From the NCBI GenBank assembly GCA_045654645.1, contig JAZONR010000016.1, forward strand, positions 1 through 35,742: a stretch of DNA of 35,742 nucleotides. The letters are read 5' to 3'. A program made the position numbers and the translations under genes. Shown here in pieces: positions 15,371-24,541 of the stretch (its first letter is position 1; each line of letters opens with the position of its first letter). The notes beneath the pieces are model-generated. The model was not told where the DNA came from. It ran no database searches and worked only from the letters and a program-made list of their open reading frames with translations. This DNA is from HGM04593 sp045654645 (lineage in GTDB: Bacteria; Bacteroidota; Bacteroidia; Bacteroidales; Bacteroidaceae).

Positions 15371-16524
15371 TATCTGATATTCTCCTTTTTACGTCTTGTC
15401 TCCTTTTCAATAAATGCGTCGGCAAGCATCAGCACCTCATCGGCAATCTCGCCGGCAGCGTTGGGCTTGCCCATCTTCTCAATATTCTTCTCCAGGCTTG
15501 CAATAGCGGCATTGTCGTTTACTGTTTGCACAGCCTTTGCAATGAGCTCCTCTTTGACATTGGCGTCGGCCACGTATATTGCCGCTCCCTTCTCAACAAG
15601 CGCCATTGCGTTTTTGGTCTGGTGGTCTTCGGACACGTTGGGCGAGGGCACCAGAATTACAGCCTTTCCAAGGAGTGCAAACTCCGATATTGAACCGGCG
15701 CCTGCACGCGAAACAACGAGGTTGGCTGCGCTCAATGCGTCGGCCATATTCGATACAAAGTCTGTTATTGTAAGGTTTTCGGGCTTGCCTCTTTGTGCAA
15801 CCCTCTGTTTCATCTCCTCAAAGTATAGCTTGCCTGTTTGCCAAACGAAATGTATATCCTTGTTGGCCTCTATCCGGTCAAGGCTTGCCAACACTCCCTC
15901 GTTTATGCTTCTTGCTCCAAGGCTTCCTCCAACAATCAGCACACACCTCTTGTCTTCATCTATGCCCATAGCCGCCATTGCTTCCTTGCGGTTGGAGCGC
16001 ATATCCAGCAAGCTCTTGCGCACGGGGTTTCCTGTAAGCTTAATCTTCTCGTGTGGGAAGAAGCGCTCCATCCCGTCATAGGCAACACAAATCATCTTGG
16101 CTCTTTTTGCCAGCAACTTATTTGTTACGCCTGCATAGGAGTTCTGCTCCTGTATCAGTGTGGGGATATTCATCTTTGCAGCCATTTTCAGTGTGGGGCC
16201 GCTGGCATATCCGCCCACGCCCACAACAGCTTGAGGTGCAAACTCCTTTATCACCTTTTTAGCCATTCGTTGGCTCTTTAGTATGAGCCACAGCACCCTT
16301 AGATTTTTTAGCAAGTTCTTTCTATCAAAGCCGGCTATGGGCAGGCCCACAATGTTATACCCGGCGTCGGGAACACGCTGCATCTCCATTCTGTTGTTGG
16401 CGCCCACAAAGAGTATCTTTGCATCGGGGTGCTTGGCGCGTATTGCATCGGCAATAGACAGGGCGGGGAAAATGTGTCCTCCGGTTCCTCCACCGCTTAT
16501 GATAATTCTGTAATCCTTTTTCAT
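15370..16524 (-). CDS. murG: UDP-N-acetylglucosamine--N-acetylmuramyl-(pentapeptide) pyrophosphoryl-undecaprenol GlcNAc transferase
   Basis: Protein of 384 residues. MurG transfers GlcNAc from UDP-GlcNAc to lipid I, giving lipid II, on the inner face of the membrane (GT-B fold, family GT28). The N-terminal glycine-rich loop is GGGTGGHIFPA at 11-21. The acceptor-side motif LIQEQNSYAGVTNK and the donor-side motifs GGSLGARSIN and SRAGAGSISEF are all present. The C-terminus is basic (ETRRKKENIR). It lies between ftsW and murC with tight spacing. Confidence 0.97.
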   Translation of the reverse strand: MKKDYRIIISGGGTGGHIFPALSIADAIRAKHPDAKILFVGANNRMEMQRVPDAGYNIVGLPIAGFDRKNLLKNLRVLWLILKSQRMAKKVIKEFAPQAVVGVGGYASGPTLKMAAKMNIPTLIQEQNSYAGVTNKLLAKRAKMICVAYDGMERFFPHEKIKLTGNPVRKSLLDMRSNRKEAMAAMGIDEDKRCVLIVGGSLGARSINEGVLASLDRIEANKDIHFVWQTGKLYFEEMKQRVAQRGKPENLTITDFVSNMADALSAANLVVSRAGAGSISEFALLGKAVILVPSPNVSEDHQTKNAMALVEKGAAIYVADANVKEELIAKAVQTVNDNAAIASLEKNIEKMGKPNAAGEIADEVLMLADAFIEKETRRKKENIR

Positions 16525-16548
16525 ATCCCGTGTTCTTTGATGTTTTGT

Positions 16549-17775
16549 TTAGTTTTCTGTAACCTCAACGGCGGGTGTAATGCTCTTTTTTTCCACCATT
16601 TTCTCTTTCTTCGGCATTGCATAGCGGCTTATGCTAAGAATGAAGCCAATGTACATACTGTTTATGACAAATGATGTGCCACCTTGGCTCATCAGCGGCA
16701 GGGGTTGTCCGGTAACAAAGTTGCTCACTGAAATATACATATGCATAAGTGCCTGAGTGATAATGATTAGTCCTATTCCCATTACCAAATAGGCCAAATA
16801 GGGGTCATCGCATTTGTCGGCAATCTTGCCGCAGCGGTAGAGCAGTGTGAGGTATAGCATCATCACCGCAATGGCACCAATGAGGCCAAGCTCCTCTATT
16901 ATCACTGCAAAGATATAGTCCGAATAGGCGTGAGGAATAAAGTCTCGCTGTATTGAATTGCCGGGCCCGCGTCCAATGAGGTGGCTCGATGCTATTGCAA
17001 TGTGCGAGTATGTGCGCTGTTCGTTCTGCGAGTCTATGCGATACTCTTCGGCTGTTATCGGGCCGCTGTCGGCCGCGCCCAATATTCGGTGTTTCCACGT
17101 TACCACCTTGTTGCCAAAGCTGCCACTTTTTGCAGCGCTGTCCGGTGTTGCAATTATAGCTCCAACTCCCAGCGCCACAATTGCAACTCCTATGCCGAAG
17201 GTGGCCAGCAATTGGCGTTTGGGCAGGCCGCCGATTATCATAAGCAGATATATTGTGAATGTGAGCAGCACTGCCGATGAGAGGTTCTCTTTAAGTATGA
17301 TGAGAATGGGCAGAATACTATACTTGACAATCTCCTTGAGGGCGAATTTGTCGGTGCCTTCATCGCCCAAATGGTTGGAAATTATGCGTGAGGTCATCAT
17401 CACCAATCCCATTTTGGCAAATTCCATTGGTTGAAAAGTAAATCCCATAATGCTTATCCAACGGGCACTGTCATTAACCCTGCTTCCCTGGAACTGTGCA
17501 TAGATGAGGCCTGCCACTCCAAACCAATAGATAGCCTTTGTGAACTTGTCAATCCACTTGGCGTTGAGGTTGTGCATAAACCACACCACAACAATTCCTC
17601 CTATGATGAAGGCAGTGTGCTTTATAATGGGGTTCCAGTAGTTGCCTGTAGCAAATGTCTGTCGGCTGGTTGCACTGAATACCTCTACCCACGAAATAGC
17701 ACACAGGGTGATGAATACAATCCATACAACCCTATCTCCTTTGAAGAGTATGCGTGTTATCTTGTTACTTTCCAT
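16549..17775 (-). CDS. ftsW: SEDS-family peptidoglycan glycosyltransferase FtsW
   Basis: Protein of 408 residues with about ten hydrophobic segments. FtsW polymerises lipid II at the septum together with its partner penicillin-binding protein, here the FtsI-like protein of the same operon. Family motifs seen are the ARWISI segment followed by FQPMEFAK (usually QPSEFAK; Ser is replaced by Met here), the loop IAIASSHLIGRGPGNS, the DYIFAVIIEELGLIG motif with the conserved Asp and Glu, and PLMSQGGTS near the end. The position between murD and murG argues for FtsW rather than RodA. Confidence 0.95.
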   Translation of the reverse strand: MESNKITRILFKGDRVVWIVFITLCAISWVEVFSATSRQTFATGNYWNPIIKHTAFIIGGIVVVWFMHNLNAKWIDKFTKAIYWFGVAGLIYAQFQGSRVNDSARWISIMGFTFQPMEFAKMGLVMMTSRIISNHLGDEGTDKFALKEIVKYSILPILIILKENLSSAVLLTFTIYLLMIIGGLPKRQLLATFGIGVAIVALGVGAIIATPDSAAKSGSFGNKVVTWKHRILGAADSGPITAEEYRIDSQNEQRTYSHIAIASSHLIGRGPGNSIQRDFIPHAYSDYIFAVIIEELGLIGAIAVMMLYLTLLYRCGKIADKCDDPYLAYLVMGIGLIIITQALMHMYISVSNFVTGQPLPLMSQGGTSFVINSMYIGFILSISRYAMPKKEKMVEKKSITPAVEVTEN

Positions 17776-17781
17776 ATTCCG

Positions 17782-19113
17782 TTAAAGTTTACATACAAGG
17801 TTCTTAAACTGTTTTCCCCTGTCCTCGTAGCTTTTGAAGAGGTCGAAACTTGCGCAGCAAGGGCTCAATAGCACAGCCTCACCGCTTTTGGCCATCCTGT
17901 GGGCGCTCTCCACGCACTCCTCTATGCTGTGAGTGTCGGCAATCGGCAGCTCATAACCACCGAAGAATTCAAGCAGCTTGCTGTTGTCGGCACCCAGGAA
18001 AATGAGTCCCGAACACTTCTCCCTCACAAGGTCGGCAATCTCGCTATAGTCGTTGCCTTTGTCCTTGCCGCCAAGGATTAGTACAGTTCTCTTTTTCATA
18101 CTCTGTAGCGCATACCAACAGCTGTTCACGTTTGTTGCCTTGGAGTCGTTGATATACTCTACACCATTCACAACGGCAACCTTCTCAAGCCTGTGCTCAA
18201 CACCGGCGAATGAGCTTAGTGCCTCGCGTATTGTCTCTTTGTGTATTCCGGCCACGTTTGCCGAAATGCCGGCAGCCATTGAGTTGTAGAGGTTGTGCTT
18301 GCCCGTGAGCGAGAGCTCCTCAAGTTCCATATTGAATGGTGTTGGTTCTGTGAATATGAGCTTCTCCTGGTGGGTGTATGCTGCGGCACCGTTGTGCAGC
18401 TCCTCGGCAAAGGGGTAGAGCTTGCCGTGCTTGTACTTTGGCAACTCTCTCTTTATTATAGGGTCATCGTTCCAGTAGACAAAAGCATCGTCGGGCTGTT
18501 GGTTCTGCAAAATACGCAGTTTGGCGTCAATGTAGTTCTGCATATTGTAGCCATAGCGGTCCAGATGGTCGGGGGTTATATTCAGCAGCACCGCCACGTT
18601 GGCTCTGAACTCATACATATTGTCGAGCTGAAAGCTGCTTAGCTCAACAATGTAATAGTCCTTGTCGCCCTGGGCAACCTGCAGCGCAAGGCTGTTGCCT
18701 ATGTTTCCCGCAAGACCAACATCAAGCCCTGCTTCGCGGAATATATGGTATATGAGCGAGGTGGTTGTTGTTTTTCCATTGCTTCCGGTGATACATATCA
18801 TCTTTGCTCTTGTATAGCGGCCGGCAAACTCAATCTCAGATATTATTGGTATACCGGCATTCTTTATCTTCACCACAATGGGTGCCTCATTGGGTATGCC
18901 GGGGCTCTTTATCACCTCGCCGGCGCTCAGGATAAGCTCCTCGGTGTGCTGTTTCTCCTCCCACTCTATATTGTGGCAGTCGAGCATCTCCTTGTATTTG
19001 TCGGCAATAGAGCCAAAGTCCGACAAAAAGACGTCAAACCCCAGTTTCTTGGCCAGTATAGCTGCTCCGCAGCCACTCTCGCCACCTCCAAGAACAACAA
19101 TTCTCTTTTCCAT
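17782..19113 (-). CDS. murD: UDP-N-acetylmuramoyl-L-alanine--D-glutamate ligase
   Basis: Protein of 443 residues. MurD adds D-glutamate to UDP-MurNAc-L-Ala using ATP. The N-terminal motif is VVLGGGESGCGAA, the P-loop is GSNGKTTTTS at about 110-119, and the central domain has NITPDHLDRYG. The C-terminal domain has NDSKATN and LILGGKDKGNDYS, both typical of MurD. I chose the ATG at 19113; a TTG lies one codon further upstream. It is followed 6 bases later by ftsW. Confidence 0.96.
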   Translation of the reverse strand: MEKRIVVLGGGESGCGAAILAKKLGFDVFLSDFGSIADKYKEMLDCHNIEWEEKQHTEELILSAGEVIKSPGIPNEAPIVVKIKNAGIPIISEIEFAGRYTRAKMICITGSNGKTTTTSLIYHIFREAGLDVGLAGNIGNSLALQVAQGDKDYYIVELSSFQLDNMYEFRANVAVLLNITPDHLDRYGYNMQNYIDAKLRILQNQQPDDAFVYWNDDPIIKRELPKYKHGKLYPFAEELHNGAAAYTHQEKLIFTEPTPFNMELEELSLTGKHNLYNSMAAGISANVAGIHKETIREALSSFAGVEHRLEKVAVVNGVEYINDSKATNVNSCWYALQSMKKRTVLILGGKDKGNDYSEIADLVREKCSGLIFLGADNSKLLEFFGGYELPIADTHSIEECVESAHRMAKSGEAVLLSPCCASFDLFKSYEDRGKQFKNLVCKL

Positions 19114-19144
19114 CAAAAAACCTTCTATAGGTTAAAAACAAACG

Positions 19145-20404
19145 TTATCTTATCTTCAGAGTCATCAATGTGAGTGCTGCCATTACAATGGTAACAATCC
19201 AAAACCTCACAGTAACCTTCGCTTCGTGCAATGGTCTTTCAGGTCCCTTGAAGATATATGTACACTCTTTGTCGAGCTTCTCATCCTCCACGTTGTAGTG
19301 GTGGTGCAAAGGAGTGCGTCGGAAGATTCTCTGCTTCACACCTTTTCTCTTTCCTCGCTTAAAGTATGCAACCTGCGCCATCACCGAGAGATTTTCGGCA
19401 ACGAACACACCGCATAAAATCACCAACAAAATCTCCTTGTGTATGAGAATGGCAATAACGGCAATTATACCTCCAATGGTGAGACTGCCGGTGTCTCCCA
19501 TAAACACCTGCGCCGGAAAGGCGTTGTACCACAAGAAACCAATGAGCGCACCAATGAAGGCAAAAGTGAATATCACCACCTCCTCTGCTCCGGGCAAGAA
19601 CATAATGTTCAGGTATTCGGCCCAGTTGGTGTGGCTCGACACATAGGCAAGCACAGCCAGCGTAACACCCATTATTGCTCCGTTTCCGGCAAGCATACCA
19701 TCCATTCCGTCATTAAGGTTGGCGCCGTTGGAGACAGCCGTTACCGCAAGCACGGTAATTACTACAAAAAGCACCCAACCGGCCTCCTCCTTATAGTCGC
19801 CACAGAACGACATCACCTCGCTGTAGTCGAGGTTGTGCTCCTTGACGAAAGGAATGGTGGTTTTGTTTATCTTTTCCGATTTTGCGCGGTGCTGCACCTC
19901 CTCGGTATGATTGGCCTTTTCAATGACAATGTTCTCGCGCATCACCGCCTGGGGGCTCAGATATAGTGTGAGGCCTATTACAAGGCCCAGTCCCACCTGT
20001 GCGGCAATCTTCACCTTGCCGGGAATACCATCCTTGTTCTTTTTGAAAGTCTTTATATAGTCATCGGCAAAGCCCAGCAAGCCCAGCCACACAGTTGTTA
20101 TGATGAGCAGCAACATATACACATTGTCGAGCCTTCCTATCAGCAGACAGGGAACGAGAATGGCAATTATTATTATGAGTCCGCCCATTGTAGGCACACC
20201 GGCTTTGAGGTTGTTCTTGTCAAATTCGCGCAATGTCTCTGTAATCTGTTTGCGCTTGAAATATTTTATAAGGTAGCTGCCGAACCAGGCCGATACCAAA
20301 AGCGATGTTACAATGGCAAGCAAGGCGCGGAAAGATGTGTAGTGCATCAGTCTGGCACCGGGAAGGCCCGATTTTGCAAAAATGTCGAAAAGGTAGTACA
20401 GCAT
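19145..20404 (-). CDS. mraY: Phospho-N-acetylmuramoyl-pentapeptide transferase
   Basis: Protein of 419 residues. MraY joins phospho-MurNAc-pentapeptide to undecaprenyl phosphate to make lipid I at the inner membrane. Its aspartate motifs are ADDYIK (Asp114, Asp115) and NLNDGMDGM (229-237), with FMGDTGSL and the RTPLHHHYN histidine motif further on. Most MraY proteins have about 360 residues. The excess here is an insertion of about 55 mostly charged residues between hydrophobic segments (about 152-208), a feature I associate with Bacteroidota MraY. Confidence 0.96.
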   Translation of the reverse strand: MLYYLFDIFAKSGLPGARLMHYTSFRALLAIVTSLLVSAWFGSYLIKYFKRKQITETLREFDKNNLKAGVPTMGGLIIIIAILVPCLLIGRLDNVYMLLLIITTVWLGLLGFADDYIKTFKKNKDGIPGKVKIAAQVGLGLVIGLTLYLSPQAVMRENIVIEKANHTEEVQHRAKSEKINKTTIPFVKEHNLDYSEVMSFCGDYKEEAGWVLFVVITVLAVTAVSNGANLNDGMDGMLAGNGAIMGVTLAVLAYVSSHTNWAEYLNIMFLPGAEEVVIFTFAFIGALIGFLWYNAFPAQVFMGDTGSLTIGGIIAVIAILIHKEILLVILCGVFVAENLSVMAQVAYFKRGKRKGVKQRIFRRTPLHHHYNVEDEKLDKECTYIFKGPERPLHEAKVTVRFWIVTIVMAALTLMTLKIR

Positions 20405-20419
20405 AGTCTGTTGTGTCGT

Positions 20420-21874
20420 TTATTGGTTGAAAATTTCGTTGATAACCTCCTTGTCATCAAAATGGTGCTTCACGCCCTGAATCTCCTGGTAGTTCTCGTG
20501 TCCCTTTCCTGCCACAAGAATAACATCGCCCTTCTGTGCCAGTGCACAAGCTGTTCTTATGGCCTCCTTGCGGTCGGCTATTGAAATGGTTTTCTTGCGT
20601 TGTTCTTCGTTGAGGCCGGCAAGCATATCGTTTATAATCTCCTGAGGCTCCTCAAATCTGGGGTTATCCGATGTGAGTATAACCCTTGCGCTGCCCTTTG
20701 CTGCTTCAACAGCCATAAGCGGGCGCTTTCCCTTGTCGCGGTTACCGCCCGCACCAATCACTGTTATCACGTTGCCACAGCCGCGCAGCACCTCGTTCAC
20801 CGTGCCAAGCACGTTCTTCACGGCATCGGGCGTGTGGGCATAGTCTACAATGGCCGAGAAGCCTTGGGGTGAGTGCAGTGTCTCGAAACGTCCCGATACG
20901 GGCTTCATTGTGCTAAGCACGCGCAACACCTCATCGGGCTCCTTGCCCAGCTCCACGGCAGTGCCGAAGATGGCAAGCAGGTTGCTCACATTGAAGCGGC
21001 CGGTCAGCATCGTCGCAAATTCGCGGTTGTTGAACTCGAGCAACATACCGTCGAGATGTGTCTCTATCAGGCGGGCTCTGTAGTCGCAGATGGTGCGCAC
21101 AGAGTAGCCCTTTATATCGCTGCGACAGTTCTGCACCATCACAGGGCCGTTCTTGTCATCGAGGTTTGTTATGGCAAAGGCGTGGCGTGGCAGTTTGTCA
21201 AAGAAACTCTTCTTTGCCTTCAGGTAGTTATCCATATTCTCGTGAAAGTCCATATGGTCGCGTGTGAGGTTTGTGAATATACCTCCCGCAAACTCAAGGC
21301 CGCCGGTGCGCTGCTGTGCAAGCGCGTGTGAGCTCACCTCCATAAATGCATATTCGCATCCCCTTTCAACCATCTTTGCCAATAGCTTGTTGAGCGATAT
21401 TGCATCGGGGGTGGTGTGTGTCGATGGGAACTCTTCGCCATCGATGTAGTTGCACACTGTTGAGAGTAGCCCGCAACGGTGTCCCATTTCGCGGAATAGC
21501 TTGTAGAGCAGTGTGGCAATGGTTGTCTTGCCATTAGTGCCGGTAACGCCCACCAACTTAAGTCTCTGTGAAGGGTGTCCATAGAAGGCTGTGGCAAGCT
21601 TGCCCATAACATCCTGAACGTTAGGGAACTTTATGTATGCCACGTTTGGCGACTGCTTTTCGGGTATTGTCTCGCACACAATGGCAACGGCACCTTTCTC
21701 CTCTGCCGCAGCAATATATTGGTGTCCGTCGGTCTGTGTGCCTTTCACTGCAAGGAACACATCGCCTTTTTGCACCAGGCGCGAGTCTATGTTTATGCCC
21801 AAGATATCAACCTCCTCTTTGGGGAGTATCATAGTGGTGCACTGTGTCTCTCTTAAAAGTTCGCTCAGTCTCAT
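20420..21874 (-). CDS. murE: UDP-N-acetylmuramoyl-L-alanyl-D-glutamate--2,6-diaminopimelate ligase
   Basis: Protein of 484 residues. MurE adds the third residue of the stem peptide. The N-terminal domain has DSRLVQKGDVFLAVKG, the P-loop is TGTNGKTT at 111-118, and the central domain has TNLTRDHMDFHE with the carbamylated-lysine region AKKSFF. The C-terminal TSDNPRFEEP (about residue 402-405 for DNPR) is the signature of enzymes that use meso-diaminopimelate rather than lysine. The cell wall is therefore predicted to be of the meso-DAP type. Gaps to mraY and the penicillin-binding protein are 15 and 22 bases. Confidence 0.97.
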   Translation of the reverse strand: MRLSELLRETQCTTMILPKEEVDILGINIDSRLVQKGDVFLAVKGTQTDGHQYIAAAEEKGAVAIVCETIPEKQSPNVAYIKFPNVQDVMGKLATAFYGHPSQRLKLVGVTGTNGKTTIATLLYKLFREMGHRCGLLSTVCNYIDGEEFPSTHTTPDAISLNKLLAKMVERGCEYAFMEVSSHALAQQRTGGLEFAGGIFTNLTRDHMDFHENMDNYLKAKKSFFDKLPRHAFAITNLDDKNGPVMVQNCRSDIKGYSVRTICDYRARLIETHLDGMLLEFNNREFATMLTGRFNVSNLLAIFGTAVELGKEPDEVLRVLSTMKPVSGRFETLHSPQGFSAIVDYAHTPDAVKNVLGTVNEVLRGCGNVITVIGAGGNRDKGKRPLMAVEAAKGSARVILTSDNPRFEEPQEIINDMLAGLNEEQRKKTISIADRKEAIRTACALAQKGDVILVAGKGHENYQEIQGVKHHFDDKEVINEIFNQ

Positions 21875-21896
21875 ATATTCTCTTCTTTTTATTCTC

Positions 21897-24173
21897 TTAT
21901 GGTTTCAGTTGCAGTATGGCTGTTGTGCCTTGGGGAACATTGCGCCCCGGGGTTATACTCTGATGCCTTACGGTTCCATAGCCTTCGAGCACCACATTCA
22001 GTCCGCACTGCTGAAGGAGATATGTAGCATCCTTGGCTCCCATACCTCTTACATCGGGAACCTTCTTGCCATCGCACTCCATTGTGTTGCTCTTCATACC
22101 TCCGGCTTTGTCATAAACGACATCGCCCCACGCAAGCCCCTCTTTTGTGGCGGGCAACTCATTTGGCAGTCCAATGGCCGAAAGCAGATAATCAGCCTCG
22201 TTAAGGTTACCTCTTTTAATTTTTGGGTATATCGCCTTTCCGCCTTCGGCTGCGTTCTCAATGGGGTTGGCAAGCTTTTCGGCCATCACCTTCTCGGCAA
22301 TCTCTTTGAACGCGAGTGCCGATGTGCTTCCACCGCCATATCTTCCGTCATCATCGGCAGGACGCGGAATGTTCTTGTCATAGAGCATCTGCACAATTAG
22401 TGTATATTCAGGTGCCTCTGCCGGGAAGAATCCGCAGAAACTCATCAGCTTCCTGTTGCCGTCATAGGCATTTGCCGTACCGGTCTTTCCCGCAATAGTC
22501 ATCATTTCTGAACGTGCCGCCAGGCCTGTGCCGTCGCGTTTGCCTTCTCTCCAGGGGTTTACCTTGTCTATGCTGTAGCCGTTTACCACGTTCACAAGAA
22601 AACTTGTTACAGTATCGGCAACCGCCTTGGGAAAGAGCTGGCGGTTGATAACCTTGGTGGGGAACTCCTCTACAATTTCGCCGTTGTCAAGCACAGCCTT
22701 CACCAGGCGGGGATGCATCTGGCGGCCACCGTTTGCAATGGTGTTGTAGAATGATACCATATTTATCGCTGTCATTGACACAGCATAGCCATAGGACATA
22801 GAACTCAAACTGAAACCGTTCCACTTCTTTGTGCCGGGCAGTGTTATATAAGGTGTAGCCTCGTTGTCGGTGAGGTTATAGTTCTGTGTGAGTCCAAAGC
22901 GCTGCAAGGTATTTGTATACTCCTCGGGGCAACTGCCATAGGCCTTGCGTATGAACTGGATGAGGCTTATGTTCGATGAATACATCATCGCATCGCTCAT
23001 ACTATATTTTCCGGTGCCGTTGTCGCGGAACATCTCGTCCTTGATAGGTTTTTTGGCGCCGCTGAACTTGCACTGCATACTCTTGTATGCGATTACCGAG
23101 TCCTTGGTGGTCAGTTTCTTGTCGGCCAGTGCCGCTGTAAGTGCCACAGTCTTGAATATCGAGCCTGGTTCGTTGAGGTCGCACAAGGCGTGGTTTGCTG
23201 TTTGGTTATACTTTATGTTGCCAATGGTGTCTATGTACACCACTTTCCCGTTGCGGTTTATGTGGCGCGACAGGTTCACAATAGCCTTTATGTCGCCGGT
23301 CTTTGTTTCCATAAGTATTGCCCAGCCGGCAGCAAGCTGCTTCTTTATGAGCACGCGTTCAATAGCGTTGTGGCAGATGTCGAGCATCTTTGTGTTCAGC
23401 GTGGTTTGCAGGTCGTAGCCATTTTCGGGCAGCACATCCTCGCGCAAAATATACTTTCCCCTTGTCTTTATTCTTGTTCCCGAGCCTGCTTTTCCCTTGA
23501 GGTATTTGTTGTATTTCTTCTCAAGGCCATTGACTTCATCTACCTTCTTTCCGTCAATCTCAACCTCCCTCACAATACCAAAGGTGCTGTTTCCTGTGTC
23601 GCCAAAGATGTTCTTGCGCTCAATGTCCTCAACGGTGTAGAAGCCGCTTAACGCCTTTCCTGCATTTATGATGGGCAGTTCCAGAATCTTCTTGTATTGC
23701 GAGTAGGATATCTTGCCTCGGTAGGGCTCATAGCCGCCCCTTCGTTTTCCCTTTTTGGGATAGAGTCCGTCCATAAAGCGTTTCTCCAACTCTGCAACGC
23801 TGGTGCCCGGAAGGATGTCGTTAAGCCCCACGCACAGGTCGTTGAGGTGTCTCTCCCAAATGCTGTCCCTTTGTGCATTTACCTTTTTCTCCTTCTCCTT
23901 GTTGTGTCGGTCAATGTAAACAAGGTCAAATCTCATTCTGTACTGTGGCAGAGTGCTCACAATGAGCTCGCCGTTGTCGCCAAGAATATTTCCTCTGTGG
24001 GCCTTTATGGGCTCGTTGTACTTTATGTTCTTTTCCTTTATCTTGTTCCAGTCCTCGCGCTCGATGAACATAATTATGGCTGCCTTAACAATAATGAACA
24101 GGCCTATCAGCGTGAAAAGGAACACGGCTAACAGCTTGAAGCGCAATACTGAGTTGGAACGGAATTTAAACAT
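21897..24173 (-). CDS. ftsI: FtsI-type class B penicillin-binding protein with PASTA domain
   Basis: Protein of 758 residues; it cross-links septal peptidoglycan as the transpeptidase partner of FtsW. One membrane helix lies at about 13-36, followed by the dimerisation region (AHRGNILGDNGELIVST). The transpeptidase motifs are SxxK at 338-341 (SIFK), SxN at 399-401 (SSN) and KTG at 563-565. A C-terminal PASTA domain spans about 703-758 (KKVPDVRGMGAKDATYLL). It is longer than the 588-residue E. coli FtsI; the PASTA domain and a longer pedestal account for the difference. PASTA domains are better known from Gram-positive division proteins such as SpoVD and PBP2x. Confidence 0.95.
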   Translation of the reverse strand: MFKFRSNSVLRFKLLAVFLFTLIGLFIIVKAAIIMFIEREDWNKIKEKNIKYNEPIKAHRGNILGDNGELIVSTLPQYRMRFDLVYIDRHNKEKEKKVNAQRDSIWERHLNDLCVGLNDILPGTSVAELEKRFMDGLYPKKGKRRGGYEPYRGKISYSQYKKILELPIINAGKALSGFYTVEDIERKNIFGDTGNSTFGIVREVEIDGKKVDEVNGLEKKYNKYLKGKAGSGTRIKTRGKYILREDVLPENGYDLQTTLNTKMLDICHNAIERVLIKKQLAAGWAILMETKTGDIKAIVNLSRHINRNGKVVYIDTIGNIKYNQTANHALCDLNEPGSIFKTVALTAALADKKLTTKDSVIAYKSMQCKFSGAKKPIKDEMFRDNGTGKYSMSDAMMYSSNISLIQFIRKAYGSCPEEYTNTLQRFGLTQNYNLTDNEATPYITLPGTKKWNGFSLSSMSYGYAVSMTAINMVSFYNTIANGGRQMHPRLVKAVLDNGEIVEEFPTKVINRQLFPKAVADTVTSFLVNVVNGYSIDKVNPWREGKRDGTGLAARSEMMTIAGKTGTANAYDGNRKLMSFCGFFPAEAPEYTLIVQMLYDKNIPRPADDDGRYGGGSTSALAFKEIAEKVMAEKLANPIENAAEGGKAIYPKIKRGNLNEADYLLSAIGLPNELPATKEGLAWGDVVYDKAGGMKSNTMECDGKKVPDVRGMGAKDATYLLQQCGLNVVLEGYGTVRHQSITPGRNVPQGTTAILQLKP

Positions 24174-24185
24174 ATTCTACAATAA

Positions 24186-24536
24186 TTATTTGTCAATTAT
24201 AAAGGGTGGTGTTGAGGATGGCGCAAATTCGCTGCCCTTTTCTATCAACACCTTTTCAATTTCTGAGAGGCGGCAGCGATAGGCAAAGTCGCTTTTGAGG
24301 ATGAGCACATTGTTCCTTATCTCGTTGCGTCGCTTGTTGAGCCTGTTTATCTTCAGCAGCTCCTGCTCGTGCTCATAGCGGTTGCTCACATATATGAAAC
24401 TGTAAAGAACAATGAGTCCAAGCAGCAGAGCATTCTTTGTAAAGATATCGCTCACAAGGAAGCGTCCTCCCATAAGGTAGTTCAAAAAACCACCTCTCTT
24501 CTTCTTGTTTCTTCTTTTCTCCGTTGTTTCCATCAT
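24186..24536 (-). CDS. ftsL: FtsL-like cell division protein
   Basis: Protein of 116 residues. A basic cytoplasmic N-terminus of about 30 residues is followed by one membrane helix (about 34-51, NALLLGLIVLYSFIYV) and a charged heptad-like region (about 52-85) that fits a coiled coil. This is the FtsL architecture; FtsL forms a complex with FtsQ and FtsB that activates FtsWI. Sequence similarity alone would not settle the call. It is supported by the position between rsmH and ftsI. Two ATG codons stand side by side at the start; either could serve. Confidence 0.85.
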   Translation of the reverse strand: MMETTEKRRNKKKRGGFLNYLMGGRFLVSDIFTKNALLLGLIVLYSFIYVSNRYEHEQELLKINRLNKRRNEIRNNVLILKSDFAYRCRLSEIEKVLIEKGSEFAPSSTPPFIIDK

Positions 24537-24541
24537 TTCAT

